Positions 17,572-26,439 of a stretch of 34,594 nt of DNA are shown one piece after another. Below the pieces are notes generated by a model. It saw only the letters and a list, made by a program, of their open reading frames with translations, was not told the origin of the DNA and did no database searches. Position 1 is the first letter of the stretch. Each line of letters begins with the position of its first letter. The translations under genes were made by a program, and so were the position numbers. Where the stretch lies: assembly GCA_015688915.1 (NCBI GenBank), contig JAATGX010000077.1, forward strand, positions 1 through 34,594, written 5' to 3'. Source of the DNA: Desulfuromonadales bacterium. GTDB lineage: Bacteria > Desulfobacterota > Desulfuromonadia > Geobacterales > Pseudopelobacteraceae.

Positions 17572-18623
17572 GGGTAAGGAGTGGCATGGGCGGCATCGGC
17601 CTGCCTGGCGATGAACCTGGCTATGGCGGGCCCGAGGATCAGAACGGCGATGCAGCGCACCGACTGCATTGCCATTACAAAAGGGATATCAACGTTACTG
17701 GATGCAGCGATGATCGCCACCGAATCCGCGCCGCCGGGGCTCGTGGCCAGATATGCGGTCAACGGGTCAATGCCGGCGGTAATGACGAGCAGGGCGGCGA
17801 AGACGCCGCAGAGCGCAATCAAGGCCAGCGTGCAGAGGATAATGCGCGGTAGCGCCTGTGCCGCATGGATGAGCAGCGGCCGCGTAAAACGCAGACCGAT
17901 GCTCCAGCCGACAAACGCATAGCCGACCGCCAGCAACCAGCGCGGCAGTTCGATCGTCATCCAGCCGTGGTGGGTCAGGAAGATGCCCCCGGCAAGCGGC
18001 AGCAACAGCGCCCCGGCGCGAAGCCGCAGTTGGCGGGCAATGATTGTTCCCACAACCGCAAGGGCAAGCGTCTCGGCCAGGGGCACCCAGGCAACGGCAG
18101 GGAACCAGGTAATGGTGTGTGGCGCATGGTGCGCACCCGCGCCAAACACCCTTGCGACCACCGAGGCGATGGCCGCGACCAGTATGACCCGCAGATATTG
18201 CATGAAGGCGACCAACTGTGCATCGGCTCCGTAATTCTCCGCCATGAGGGTCATGACCGTTGCCGCACCCGGACTGAGCCCCCACACGAGCGTGGTGCCG
18301 GGCAACACCCCCATGCGGGTCATCAGCCACCCGAGAAAACTGCTTGCCGCGATCACCGATACCACGCCGGCGGTAAAGAGGGGCCAATGACTGACGACAT
18401 TCCCGGAGATCATCAGCGACAGCATTTTGGCGATCATGCAGCCAATGATCCCCTGGGCAAGAGCGTTGGCGCGCCGGGGGATCTGAACATTACCGCCGTT
18501 GGCGGTGAGCGCGATTCCCGCCGCCATGGGGCCGAGCAGCAAGGCCGCCGGCACACCGAGCCATGTCAGGAGGAAGCCAAGGCCGGCCGAAAGACTGACG
18601 AGTATGATCCACTGTGAAGTCAT
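17568..18623 (-). CDS. AbrB-family (ammonia monooxygenase-type duplication) membrane protein
   Basis: ~10 hydrophobic segments in two similar halves: 'LLGPMAAGIALTANGG', 'WGLSPGAATVMTLMAENYGAD', 'LATSPGGADSVAIIAASSNVDIPFVMAMQSVR'. Confidence 0.87.
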   Translation of the reverse strand: MTSQWIILVSLSAGLGFLLTWLGVPAALLLGPMAAGIALTANGGNVQIPRRANALAQGIIGCMIAKMLSLMISGNVVSHWPLFTAGVVSVIAASSFLGWLMTRMGVLPGTTLVWGLSPGAATVMTLMAENYGADAQLVAFMQYLRVILVAAIASVVARVFGAGAHHAPHTITWFPAVAWVPLAETLALAVVGTIIARQLRLRAGALLLPLAGGIFLTHHGWMTIELPRWLLAVGYAFVGWSIGLRFTRPLLIHAAQALPRIILCTLALIALCGVFAALLVITAGIDPLTAYLATSPGGADSVAIIAASSNVDIPFVMAMQSVRCIAVLILGPAIARFIARQADAAHATPYP

Positions 18624-18648
18624 TGCATTTCTCTTACGGGTTGAAGGC

Positions 18649-18908
18649 ACCAGAACCTTGGTTTCAGGCCGCCTCAACATTGATATGTGAGGACATCCTC
18701 TAAAAACTATTAGTAGAGGATGTCCTCATATATGTCAACAATATTCCTTTACCACCTTGTTCTTTCTCCCGCAAATGCGCCCGGCCTGGCGGGGTGAATC
18801 GAACGGGCAACCAGAACCTTGGCTTCAAGCCGGCGGGGTGTTAGTATACGCGGACTCTCGCCCAAATTCTTATTGGAGGATACCCCGCCACATGTCGACA
18901 ACACGTTC
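18649..18908. repeat. Diverged tandem duplication of the TetR leader/start region (copies ~18649-18746 and ~18810-18908)
   Basis: accagaaccttggtttcaggccg and accagaaccttggcttcaagccg; both followed after ~83/82 bp by atgtc[a/g]acaa....ttcc. Confidence 0.6.
18688..18728. promoter_or_regulatory. Palindromic candidate TetR operator
   Basis: TGAGGACATCCTCTA (18688-18702) and TAGAGGATGTCCTCA (18714-18728) are perfect 15-bp arms, each containing a near-palindromic GAGGAyrTCCTC; between divergent transporter and TetR genes. Confidence 0.6.
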
Positions 18909-19503
18909 CGCCGTCGCACGGGAGCCGAAACGGCAACGGGGGCACATTCGTGTCGCCGCAATCATAGAAGCCGGGGTCGAGGTGTTCACGGAAAAGGGCT
19001 ATGATGCCGCCACCATGACCGAGATTGCAGCCCGTTCGGGGACAGCGATCGCTTCGCTCTACCGCTTCTTTCCTTCCAAGGAAGCGCTCGCCGACGCATT
19101 GCTGCTTCAGTACGCGAACTATGCTCTGGATGGGCTCGCCGAACTGCGCAGTCGGGCACCGGGCATGACGCTGGACGGCATTGCCGGAGCATTCGTCGAC
19201 TTCAGGTTGGAGCTTCAGTCGCAACGCAGGTTTGCCATCAGTCTGGCGGATACGCGTGGTGCCATCGACGATAAGCGGCAACGGTTTCGTGAAGCCATGC
19301 TTGATGGTATGGCGGGCATTTTGCGGGAAGTCATCCCCTCTCTGACAAAGGCGAAATCCGAGGTCATGGCGACCATTCTCCTGCAGATCCTCAAAGGAGT
19401 GGCCGTGGTCAGCCAGGAAAAACCCACGGCACGACGCGTGCTCTTGGCAGAAATCAAGAAACTGATCTATGTATATCTGGCCTCGGCAGAGCCCTTGGTT
19501 TGA
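18892..19503 (+). CDS. TetR-family transcriptional regulator
   Basis: RVAAIIEAGVEVFTEKGYDAATMTEIAARSGTAIASLYRFFPSKEALADALL is a canonical TetR HTH. Confidence 0.93.
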   Translation: MSTTRSAVAREPKRQRGHIRVAAIIEAGVEVFTEKGYDAATMTEIAARSGTAIASLYRFFPSKEALADALLLQYANYALDGLAELRSRAPGMTLDGIAGAFVDFRLELQSQRRFAISLADTRGAIDDKRQRFREAMLDGMAGILREVIPSLTKAKSEVMATILLQILKGVAVVSQEKPTARRVLLAEIKKLIYVYLASAEPLV

Positions 19504-19522
19504 ATAAATTATACATTCACGC

Positions 19523-19551
19523 TTGACATTACAATCCGCTCACTGTAATTG
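19523..19551 (+). promoter_or_regulatory. Sigma70-like promoter for the riboswitch transcript
   Basis: TTGACA (19523-19528), 17-bp spacer, TAATTG (19546-19551). Confidence 0.5.
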
Positions 19552-19571
19552 TAAGAACATAAAATCAAATA

Positions 19572-19662
19572 TATATCACCGAAATGGCAAAATCCGGGGG
19601 ACCGGATGACGCAAAGCCACCTGCCCAGGCCGGGAAGAGGGGTTATCGAAGCGGTAAACGAG
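19572..19662 (+). ncRNA. GEMM-type (cyclic di-GMP-I / cGAMP family) riboswitch aptamer
   Basis: GGCAAA followed by hairpin ATCCGG-GGGA-CCGGAT (GNRA loop), then GACGCAAAGCCAC, the GEMM core, then a P3-like region and GGGGTTATCGAAGCGGTA; ACCG/CGGT can close P1. Confidence 0.75.
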
Positions 19663-19691
19663 GTATTGCTCTGTTGCAATACCGGATTACG

Positions 19692-19730
19692 CCTGCCTTT
19701 TCGAGAGAAATAGCAGGTTTTTTTGTTTTT
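19692..19730 (+). terminator. Rho-independent terminator (riboswitch expression platform)
   Basis: cctgccttttcgagagaaatagcagg followed by TTTTTTTGTTTTT. Confidence 0.75.
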
Positions 19731-19779
19731 TAGTGGTTTCCACCACCGCAGAATAAACTACATTAACGGAGAGTGAGTC

Positions 19780-20070
19780 ATGACCCGATCAGATCTGGCG
19801 GAACGTCTTGCGAAGGAGCAGGGGATCGCTTATGCAATTGCAGAGGAGATTGTTCGAACCATCTTCGGCCACATGACAGAAACATTGATTGCCGGAGGAA
19901 GGATCGAGATTCGTGGTTTTGGAAGTTTCGAGGCGAGGGAATATGAGGGACGGAGCGGCAGAAACCCCAAAACCGGCCAGTTGGTAATGGTTAAACCCAA
20001 AAAGTCCCCTTTCTTCAAGACCGGCAAAGAACTAAAGGAACGTATCATGGTCGGAAACGGCAAAGGATAG
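19780..20070 (+). CDS. HU/IHF-family DNA-binding protein
   Basis: MTRSDLAERLAKEQGIAYAIAEEIVRTIFGHMTETLIAGGRIEIRGFGSFEAREYEGRSGRNPKTGQLVMVKPKKSPFFKTGKELKERI. Confidence 0.93.
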   Translation: MTRSDLAERLAKEQGIAYAIAEEIVRTIFGHMTETLIAGGRIEIRGFGSFEAREYEGRSGRNPKTGQLVMVKPKKSPFFKTGKELKERIMVGNGKG

Positions 20071-20149
20071 TCGGCTTTATCTTGGCTGTGCGGCGGTACG
20101 GAGTTGATTCGGTACAGAACAGGCCTCACGCATACAGGGGGATAGACAG

Positions 20150-20533
20150 ATGTTCTTCAGCAAACAGCAGCCTGACCTTGAGATAATTATCGGACCGGAA
20201 TCTACCATCCGCGGCGACATCACCTCCAAGGGGACCGTCAGGATCGATGGCGGCTTTGAAGGGGTTCTGGCCGCGGACTGCGTAATAATCGGTGAAAAAG
20301 GGGGCGTCACCGGCGACTCCACGGTGCGGCAGATGATTGTTGGCGGCCGGATCGTCGGAAATATCCGGGCCAGCGCGGGGGTGGATATCCAACGCACGGG
20401 AAATGTGTGCGGCGACATATTCTCGACGCATCTCTGCATTGCCGACGGCGGAAAGTTCGATGGCCGGTCGACCATGCAACGCACCAAGGAGATAAGCTTC
20501 AAGGGAGAGGAAACCGCCACAGAAGCTGGCTGA
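20150..20533 (+). CDS. Bactofilin (polymer-forming cytoskeletal protein)
   Basis: TIRGDITSKGTVRIDGGFEGVLAADCVIIGEKGGVTGDSTVRQMIVGGRIVGNIRASAGVDIQRTGNVCGDI is the bactofilin beta-helix repeat. Confidence 0.9.
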   Translation: MFFSKQQPDLEIIIGPESTIRGDITSKGTVRIDGGFEGVLAADCVIIGEKGGVTGDSTVRQMIVGGRIVGNIRASAGVDIQRTGNVCGDIFSTHLCIADGGKFDGRSTMQRTKEISFKGEETATEAG

Positions 20534-20595
20534 CAAAATCCGCTCGCCCGCTGCCGTGGCCGTCAGGCGTCAAACCAAACAGAAAAAAACTTCGG

Positions 20596-20623
20596 GGGTT
20601 AGCTAATTAGCTAACCCTTTTTC
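20596..20623 (+). terminator. Rho-independent terminator after bactofilin gene
   Basis: gggttagctaattagctaaccc + ttttt. Confidence 0.8.
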
Positions 20624-20770
20624 ATTCATCCGTATTATCTTCCACTGGGCAGGTTGCACATAATTGCCCCCTGTCTTCATCATGCACGGCTGCGTTTACC
20701 GCGATGCATCACGGTTTCGGAAAGGTGAGCCATGAAGACCTATCCACCAAATAAACGACGAGGTGAATGT

Positions 20771-21103
20771 ATGAAACGCCTGGTGACGAGGATGATACTC
20801 TTTCTCTTGTTATGCCTTCCCGGTGGCCCCGCCCTGGCCGGGGCGGCGGCCGTATCCGGTCATACGGACAGCATCAATGAAGAGCAGATTCAGAAGCTGC
20901 AAGACAGGATGCTGAGCGATTCCCAGGTCATGGCCCTGATAGCGGCGCTCCGGGACGATCCTGATTTACAGGTCCTTCTTAACGATCCCTCGTTCATGCA
21001 AGCGATCAGCGCCAGGGATATCAACACCCTCACCAATGACCCCCGTTTTATGAAACTGTTCAGCAATCCTTTGATCAAGAAAATCATAGAGCGGATGGAA
21101 TAA
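20771..21103 (+). CDS. Secreted hypothetical protein with STI1/DP-like tail
   Basis: Signal peptide MKRLVTRMILFLLLCLPGGPALAG; 'LRDDPDLQVLLNDPSFMQAISARDINTLTNDPRFMKLFSNPLIKKI'. Alternative start at 20732. Confidence 0.7.
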   Translation: MKRLVTRMILFLLLCLPGGPALAGAAAVSGHTDSINEEQIQKLQDRMLSDSQVMALIAALRDDPDLQVLLNDPSFMQAISARDINTLTNDPRFMKLFSNPLIKKIIERME

Positions 21104-21618
21104 TGGCACGAACGCAGCAAAACCTCGTATTGATCGGTATGCCGGGCGCTGGCAAGAGTACGGTCGGCGTGATCCTCGCCAAGAAGACGACACGCGATTT
21201 CGTGGATACGGATGTGCTCATCCAGACGTCACAGGGCCGCACCTTGCAGGACATTGTCGATACGGACGGGTACGCCGTGCTCCTGAAGATTGAAGAAAGC
21301 ATCCTGCTCGGCCTTTCCGTCCGTAACAGCGTCATTGCCACGGGCGGCAGCGCGGTCCACAGTGACCGGGCCATGATCCGGCTCAAGACACATGGCATCC
21401 TCATTTTTCTCCATGCGAATCTGGCCACGCTGGAGTCAAGGATTCCTGATTTCAGTACGCGTGGCCTGGCAATACGGCCGGGCCAAAGCTTTGCCGAACT
21501 GTTTGACGAGCGCCTGGCGCTCTACATGAAATACGCAGACATCACGATCACATGTGACGGCATGACACACGAACAGGTCTGCGAAAGAATCATCGAGCAG
21601 GTGAGCGAGAACCTCTGA
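21103..21618 (+). CDS. Shikimate kinase-like P-loop protein
   Basis: NLVLIGMPGAGKSTVGVILAKKTTRDFVDTDVLIQ (Walker A and DxD), VIATGGSAV; start overlaps upstream stop (TAATG). Confidence 0.8.
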   Translation: MARTQQNLVLIGMPGAGKSTVGVILAKKTTRDFVDTDVLIQTSQGRTLQDIVDTDGYAVLLKIEESILLGLSVRNSVIATGGSAVHSDRAMIRLKTHGILIFLHANLATLESRIPDFSTRGLAIRPGQSFAELFDERLALYMKYADITITCDGMTHEQVCERIIEQVSENL

Positions 21619-21706
21619 CACGCGGATGGCTTGTTTCGCCGCGTTCCCGGGTAATTTTCGATCTCGATCCGTTGCAAATATTCCCTTCCATGATATTCTG
21701 TTCGAC

Positions 21707-22555
21707 ATGGCAGACAATATTCTTGCAAAAAAGGCAGCAGGGGCTGCATCGCCGGAATTGGCCGAAAAGATAATTTTCTATTTTGTCGATCACGGGATGC
21801 AGATCCTCATCGCTATTATCCTGATGGGCATAGGTGTCGTCATTGCCCGCTGGGTCGGCAACCTCGTGCATCGCTGGCTGACGGCAAAGGCTTTTGACGA
21901 GCCGGTGAGCAGCCTCATCGTCAAGGTTATCAAGCTCCTCATCATCGGGTTCGTGGCGATCATGGCGCTCGGCCAGATCGGGGTCCAGATCACGCCGCTC
22001 ATAGCCGGGATCGGCGTGGCCGGGGTCGGTGCGAGCCTTGCCATGCAGGGGATTCTCGGCAACCTTGTGGCCGGGCTGACGATCATTTTCTCAAAACCAT
22101 TCCTGATTGGTGAATATATCGAACTTCTCGGGGTATACGGTCAGGTTACGGATATCGCCCTCTTCTCCACCACCCTGCTGCATGCGGACAATTCCCGCGT
22201 TATTGTCCCCAACAGGAAGATTGTGGGGGAGATTCTCCACAACTACGGCAATGTCCGCCAACTCGATCTGACCGTCGGCGTGGCATACAGTACGGACATC
22301 ACCATGGCGCTCGCAACCGTGAATGATATCCTGCAACGAAACCCCGCTGTCCTGAAAGAACCCGCTCATGTCGTCGGCATAGCGGCCCTGAATGAATCAG
22401 CCATCGCCCTTGCGATCAGGCCATGGGTGAAGGTGGAGGATTTCGGCCCCGCGCAGGCTGCAATCTATCAGGCTGTCATAGAACATTTCCGTGACAGGAA
22501 GATCGATATCCCGGCTCCCCGGCGGGATATCCATTTTCTGAATCCGGTGCCCTGA
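21707..22555 (+). CDS. Small-conductance mechanosensitive channel (MscS family)
   Basis: TM segments followed by 'AGIGVAGVGASLAMQGILGNLVAGLTIIFSKPFLIGEYIEL' (MscS TM3 pore) and 'ALFSTTLLHADNSRVIVPNRKI'. Confidence 0.92.
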   Translation: MADNILAKKAAGAASPELAEKIIFYFVDHGMQILIAIILMGIGVVIARWVGNLVHRWLTAKAFDEPVSSLIVKVIKLLIIGFVAIMALGQIGVQITPLIAGIGVAGVGASLAMQGILGNLVAGLTIIFSKPFLIGEYIELLGVYGQVTDIALFSTTLLHADNSRVIVPNRKIVGEILHNYGNVRQLDLTVGVAYSTDITMALATVNDILQRNPAVLKEPAHVVGIAALNESAIALAIRPWVKVEDFGPAQAAIYQAVIEHFRDRKIDIPAPRRDIHFLNPVP

Positions 22556-22632
22556 AATCCGGGATATATCTCCCTACCAGGCCACGAGCGATCAACAAAT
22601 CCTTACCAATTTTCGCTGTTCCGGGAGGGTCC

Positions 22633-23628
22633 ATGTCTGCCATGTTCAATCTCCGTAGCACATTGGTCCGAACCGCCTTCATCTGCTCATTTATCCTCCC
22701 GCCCACCGCACTCCACGCCCAGGAAGAGTGCCGGGTCGTAAAGCCGGGCGATGGCTGCGTTACTACCTGGGATGCCGATGGAACCCACCTTGTTCAGAAA
22801 AAATTTCCCCAGGTGATTTCAAACCATGTCCTGGTAACGGACACGGAAACCGATGCCCATGATTATGCCGAATTCGAATTCGGGATGGTCCGGACAACCG
22901 CACTCCCTTCCATCGAGATCATGGAAGAAAACAGGGAGAATCTGGCAGCGACTTTCAATATGGTGCGCCCTCAGTGGGACGGCGCAATGAAGGACATTCA
23001 CTTCGGTCAAAATCGGGCCGCAATGAAGGATACAAGTGTCGACATGGCAGCCACGAAGGCGGCCGTCGTGACGGTAAAGGGGAGCAAAGCGCATGGGAGC
23101 GGATTCCTGGTCAGCCCCAACGGCTATCTCATCACCAATGCCCATGTGATTTTCGGTACAGGCGACAAGCCCAGCGTGAGGTTTCTGAACGGGGTTGAGA
23201 AGCGTGCCGAATTGGTGAAAATCGATAATCTGCGGGATCTGGCCTTACTCAAGGTCGATTGCCATAACTGCCGGTATCTGGCCATGGGTAATTCGGACAA
23301 TGTCACGGCCGGTGATGCCGTTGTTGCAGTCGGAACCCCTCTTGATCTGAAGAATGAAGGGATGGTGACAACGGGCCGGGTAAAAGGGCGGCACGCGATC
23401 AACGGCATCGGCAGGGGATTCGATTTTTTCGAATCGAGCATCCTGACGGCGCCCGGCAACAGCGGCGGCCCCTTGCTCAATCAACAGAGACAGGTGATCG
23501 GGGTAAACTCCTTGAGTAATTTCATGATGCTCGCCAAGTATTACCAGCGAACCGGTAAAGTGCTGGCAGACAAGCTTGCAGGTGGCGCCAGCCCGATCAA
23601 TGAGGTAAAAAGATTCATAGATCGGTGA
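22633..23628 (+). CDS. Secreted trypsin-like serine protease (S1C/Deg-like, no PDZ seen)
   Basis: Signal peptide; catalytic motifs GSGFLVSPNGYLITNAHV, DLALLKVD, APGNSGGPLLN. Confidence 0.87.
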   Translation: MSAMFNLRSTLVRTAFICSFILPPTALHAQEECRVVKPGDGCVTTWDADGTHLVQKKFPQVISNHVLVTDTETDAHDYAEFEFGMVRTTALPSIEIMEENRENLAATFNMVRPQWDGAMKDIHFGQNRAAMKDTSVDMAATKAAVVTVKGSKAHGSGFLVSPNGYLITNAHVIFGTGDKPSVRFLNGVEKRAELVKIDNLRDLALLKVDCHNCRYLAMGNSDNVTAGDAVVAVGTPLDLKNEGMVTTGRVKGRHAINGIGRGFDFFESSILTAPGNSGGPLLNQQRQVIGVNSLSNFMMLAKYYQRTGKVLADKLAGGASPINEVKRFIDR

Positions 23629-23675
23629 CGGCCGACCTGTTCAGCTTCGATTCATCCTTTGCCGTCAGACAGCGC

Positions 23676-23701
23676 GCCGGGAAGGCTTTCCCGGCTTATT
23701 T
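23676..23701 (+). terminator. Terminator-like hairpin after protease gene
   Basis: gccgggaaggctttcccggc followed by ttattt. Confidence 0.55.
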
Positions 23702-23824
23702 GTCCTCGAACCTCTTCCAGTATGCCGTGCGGCGGTCGCCTTCCTTACCCTCGGCCCATCTGTTTAAAACTACGAAAACCACCCCGGCGAATACCCACAT
23801 GAGAATCATTCCGGTTATGCTCAT
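23696..23824 (-). CDS. Small single-TM protein (42 aa)
   Basis: MSITGMILMWVFAGVVFVVLNRWAEGKEGDRRTAYWKRFEDK with strong RBS (AAAGGAGGctgtcATG). Confidence 0.6.
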   Translation of the reverse strand: MSITGMILMWVFAGVVFVVLNRWAEGKEGDRRTAYWKRFEDK

Positions 23825-24161
23825 GACAGCCTCCTTTGTGTAATTTTGGCACCTCTGTGTAAGATACAGGTCTCAGGGGTTACAGTATACCATGGATAGC
23901 GGAATGTTTCTGTCAGGGCTCCATCAATGGTCAAAATGAACATGAGTACGGGATGGTATTTTCATTGCTCAAATATAACGCATATTTTATACTTCACCTG
24001 CTTTTGCATTTCGGGAAGCACATGACATCCACCCAGGGGAATCCGAGCGCCAACACCATACATAATCCAAGCCCCCGCTTCATCCATGTCCAGAAACCCC
24101 ATGCCAATTCCCCCTGCTCTACCAGGCAGACAGACCGTAAACCAGCACCGGGAGCCTCCCT

Positions 24162-25778
24162 ATGGAAATTATAACCTTCGTCGCCGGACTCGCTGCCGGC
24201 CTCTTCATCGCCGGACTGTTCCTGAAAAAACGCCTGAGCGACGCGGTAAATATCGCCCGCAGCGAAGGGCAGGTCGAGCTTGCCCTGTTGACCGAGCGCC
24301 TGACCACCGCAACGGAGGACGTGAAGCGTCTGCGGAATGACCTGAGCGAATCGGGACAGCAGGGAGAGAGCCTGCGGCGGCAAGTTGAGGCATCGCGGAA
24401 CGAGTCTGCCCAACTGGCGGAACGGGCCCGCCGTGTGCCGGTATTGGAACAGGATCTGAAAGCCGCCGCCACGAACGCCGAGGAGCAGGGGCAGCAGATC
24501 TCCACTCTGCGTCAAAAGCTGGGGGGAGCCGAATCGACCATTGCGAGCCAGCTTCAGGAGATCGCCCGCCTGACCGAAGAATCGCGGGAGCTCACGGTTC
24601 GGCACGACAGGTCGCTCGCCGATCTGCAAGGCCTGAATACCCAGTTCACCGAGGTTTCCACCACCCTGGATGCCGAGCGGAGACAAAACGATGAAAAGCT
24701 GGCCCTGCTCAATGAGGCGCGGGAACAGCTCTCGAACCAGTTCAAGGCCTTGGCGAACGAAATACTGGAAGAAAAGGCCAAGCGCTTCACGGAACAGAAC
24801 CAGGCCAATATCGGCCAACTGCTGGAGCCGCTCAAGGTCAAGCTGACCGAGTTCCAGGGAAAAGTCGAAGAGGTCTACGTGCAGGAGGGGAAGGAGCGGA
24901 GCGCGTTGGCGGCACAGGTCAAGCACCTGATGGACCTGAACAGGCAACTGTCCGATGACGCCCACAACCTGACCCGTGCCCTGAAGGGGTCCAGCAAGAC
25001 CCAGGGCAACTGGGGAGAGATGATCCTGGAGAAGATCCTGGAGTCGTCCGGGCTGCGCAAGGGGCATGAGTATCACGTGCAGGAGAGCCACACCCGTGAG
25101 GACGGCAGCCGCGTCCAGCCGGATGTGATCATCCATCTGCCCGAGGAGCGGCATATCGTTGTCGATGCCAAGGTGTCGCTCAACGCCTACGAGGAGTATG
25201 TCAACGCGGAGGATGACGCCGGCCGCGAGACGGCGTTCAAAAGGCATCTGGATTCGGTACGGGGCCATATCAAGGGGCTGTCGGACAAGAACTACCAGGA
25301 TCTCCATGGGGTAAAGTCCCTGGATTTCGTGCTGATGTTCATACCCGTGGAGCCGGCCTTCATGCTGGCCATCTCCCAGGACAACGACCTGTGGCAGGAA
25401 GCGTGGAAACGGAATGTGTTGCTGGTCAGCCCCAGCACCCTGCTGTTTGTCGTCCGCACCGTGGCCCATCTCTGGCGGCAGGAGCAGCAAAACCGCAATG
25501 CCCAGGAAATTGCCCGGCGCGGAGCGGAACTGTACGACAAACTGGTCGGTTTCGTGGATGACCTGAAGGGAATCGGTACCCGGCTCACGCAGGCACAGAA
25601 GGATTACGACAACGCTTACGGCAAGTTCGTGGGGGGCAAAGGCAACGTCATCCGCCAGGCCGAGATGTTGAAGGGGTTGGGGGTGAAGCCGGGCAAGAGC
25701 ATGCCGACGGATGTGCTTGACAGCGCCATGGAGGAACCCTCACTGCTGCCCGGCAACCTGGAACTTGTTCGTAAATAA
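24162..25778 (+). CDS. rmuC: DNA recombination protein RmuC
   Basis: N-terminal TM, long coiled coil, then 'GNWGEMILEKILESSGLRKGHEYHVQ', 'QPDVIIHLPEERHIVVDAKVSLNAYEEYV', 'FVLMFIPVEPAFMLA', 'VSPSTLLFVVRTVAHLWRQEQQNRNA' RmuC core. Confidence 0.95.
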   Translation: MEIITFVAGLAAGLFIAGLFLKKRLSDAVNIARSEGQVELALLTERLTTATEDVKRLRNDLSESGQQGESLRRQVEASRNESAQLAERARRVPVLEQDLKAAATNAEEQGQQISTLRQKLGGAESTIASQLQEIARLTEESRELTVRHDRSLADLQGLNTQFTEVSTTLDAERRQNDEKLALLNEAREQLSNQFKALANEILEEKAKRFTEQNQANIGQLLEPLKVKLTEFQGKVEEVYVQEGKERSALAAQVKHLMDLNRQLSDDAHNLTRALKGSSKTQGNWGEMILEKILESSGLRKGHEYHVQESHTREDGSRVQPDVIIHLPEERHIVVDAKVSLNAYEEYVNAEDDAGRETAFKRHLDSVRGHIKGLSDKNYQDLHGVKSLDFVLMFIPVEPAFMLAISQDNDLWQEAWKRNVLLVSPSTLLFVVRTVAHLWRQEQQNRNAQEIARRGAELYDKLVGFVDDLKGIGTRLTQAQKDYDNAYGKFVGGKGNVIRQAEMLKGLGVKPGKSMPTDVLDSAMEEPSLLPGNLELVRK

Positions 25779-25895
25779 AGCCTTGCGGTCTCGCATCCCG
25801 TCTTCGGGGCGGCTTCTTGGTGAATGACCGAGCTGCCTGTCGTAAGAATTCAGTATTCCGGACCGTTAGTGGACTGTGGCATGCCATTAACCCGG

Positions 25896-25924
25896 TTGAT
25901 AGTATGCGATTATTTTGAAATAAT
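25896..25924 (+). promoter_or_regulatory. Sigma70-like promoter
   Basis: TTGATA (25896-25901), 17 bp, AATAAT (25919-25924). Confidence 0.45.
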
Positions 25925-25941
25925 ACTTACGAAAGGGGGTG

Positions 25942-26406
25942 ATGTACATGGTAGGCAAATTGATACTCCTTATGACTGTTTTGCTCATAACGTGCGGCTT
26001 TACGTCCCGGTCGGACGAGATGCGTGCGCAACTGAGCACCCTTCCGCAACATTACGCCAATTTTGATGTGAAGATGGCCTGGGATATAAAGGCCGTTGAC
26101 GGGAACACGGTGATCGACGGTGTCCTTCAGAATGTCCGCTATGCCACGATGGAGAACATCGAAATATGGGTTGCCGTGCTTGATACACAGGGAAAGACGG
26201 TACAGCGGGCGGCTGATTATGTTGTACCGTTGCGGCTGGACAGGGACGATACTACCGCTTTCAGCGTGAAGCTGCCGACGGTTGCGCCCCATGGTGTCAA
26301 ACTCGTTTTCACCTATAAATACGATGGGTTTGATGGCGGCGGCAATGACGGCTTTGGCGGTGGTGGAGCAGGCTGGATGCAGTCGTTTGAGTCTGAAATA
26401 CCGTGA
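25942..26406 (+). CDS. Secreted/lipoprotein-like hypothetical protein with Gly-rich tail
   Basis: MYMVGKLILLMTVLLITCGFTSRSDE signal/lipobox-like N-terminus; C-terminal GGGNDGFGGGGAGW. Confidence 0.65.
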   Translation: MYMVGKLILLMTVLLITCGFTSRSDEMRAQLSTLPQHYANFDVKMAWDIKAVDGNTVIDGVLQNVRYATMENIEIWVAVLDTQGKTVQRAADYVVPLRLDRDDTTAFSVKLPTVAPHGVKLVFTYKYDGFDGGGNDGFGGGGAGWMQSFESEIP

Positions 26407-26439
26407 AGTCGTTTTGACACGACACCAGACGAGTCCTCA

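Noticed and set aside
23994-25490. 498-aa minus-strand ORF opposite rmuC
   Set aside because: Antisense to RmuC core; Leu/Gln-rich shadow of a coiled coil.
25870-25900. tggcatgccattaac considered as a sigma54 promoter
   Set aside because: GG-N10 is followed by AC rather than GC; a sigma70-like promoter just downstream is a better explanation.
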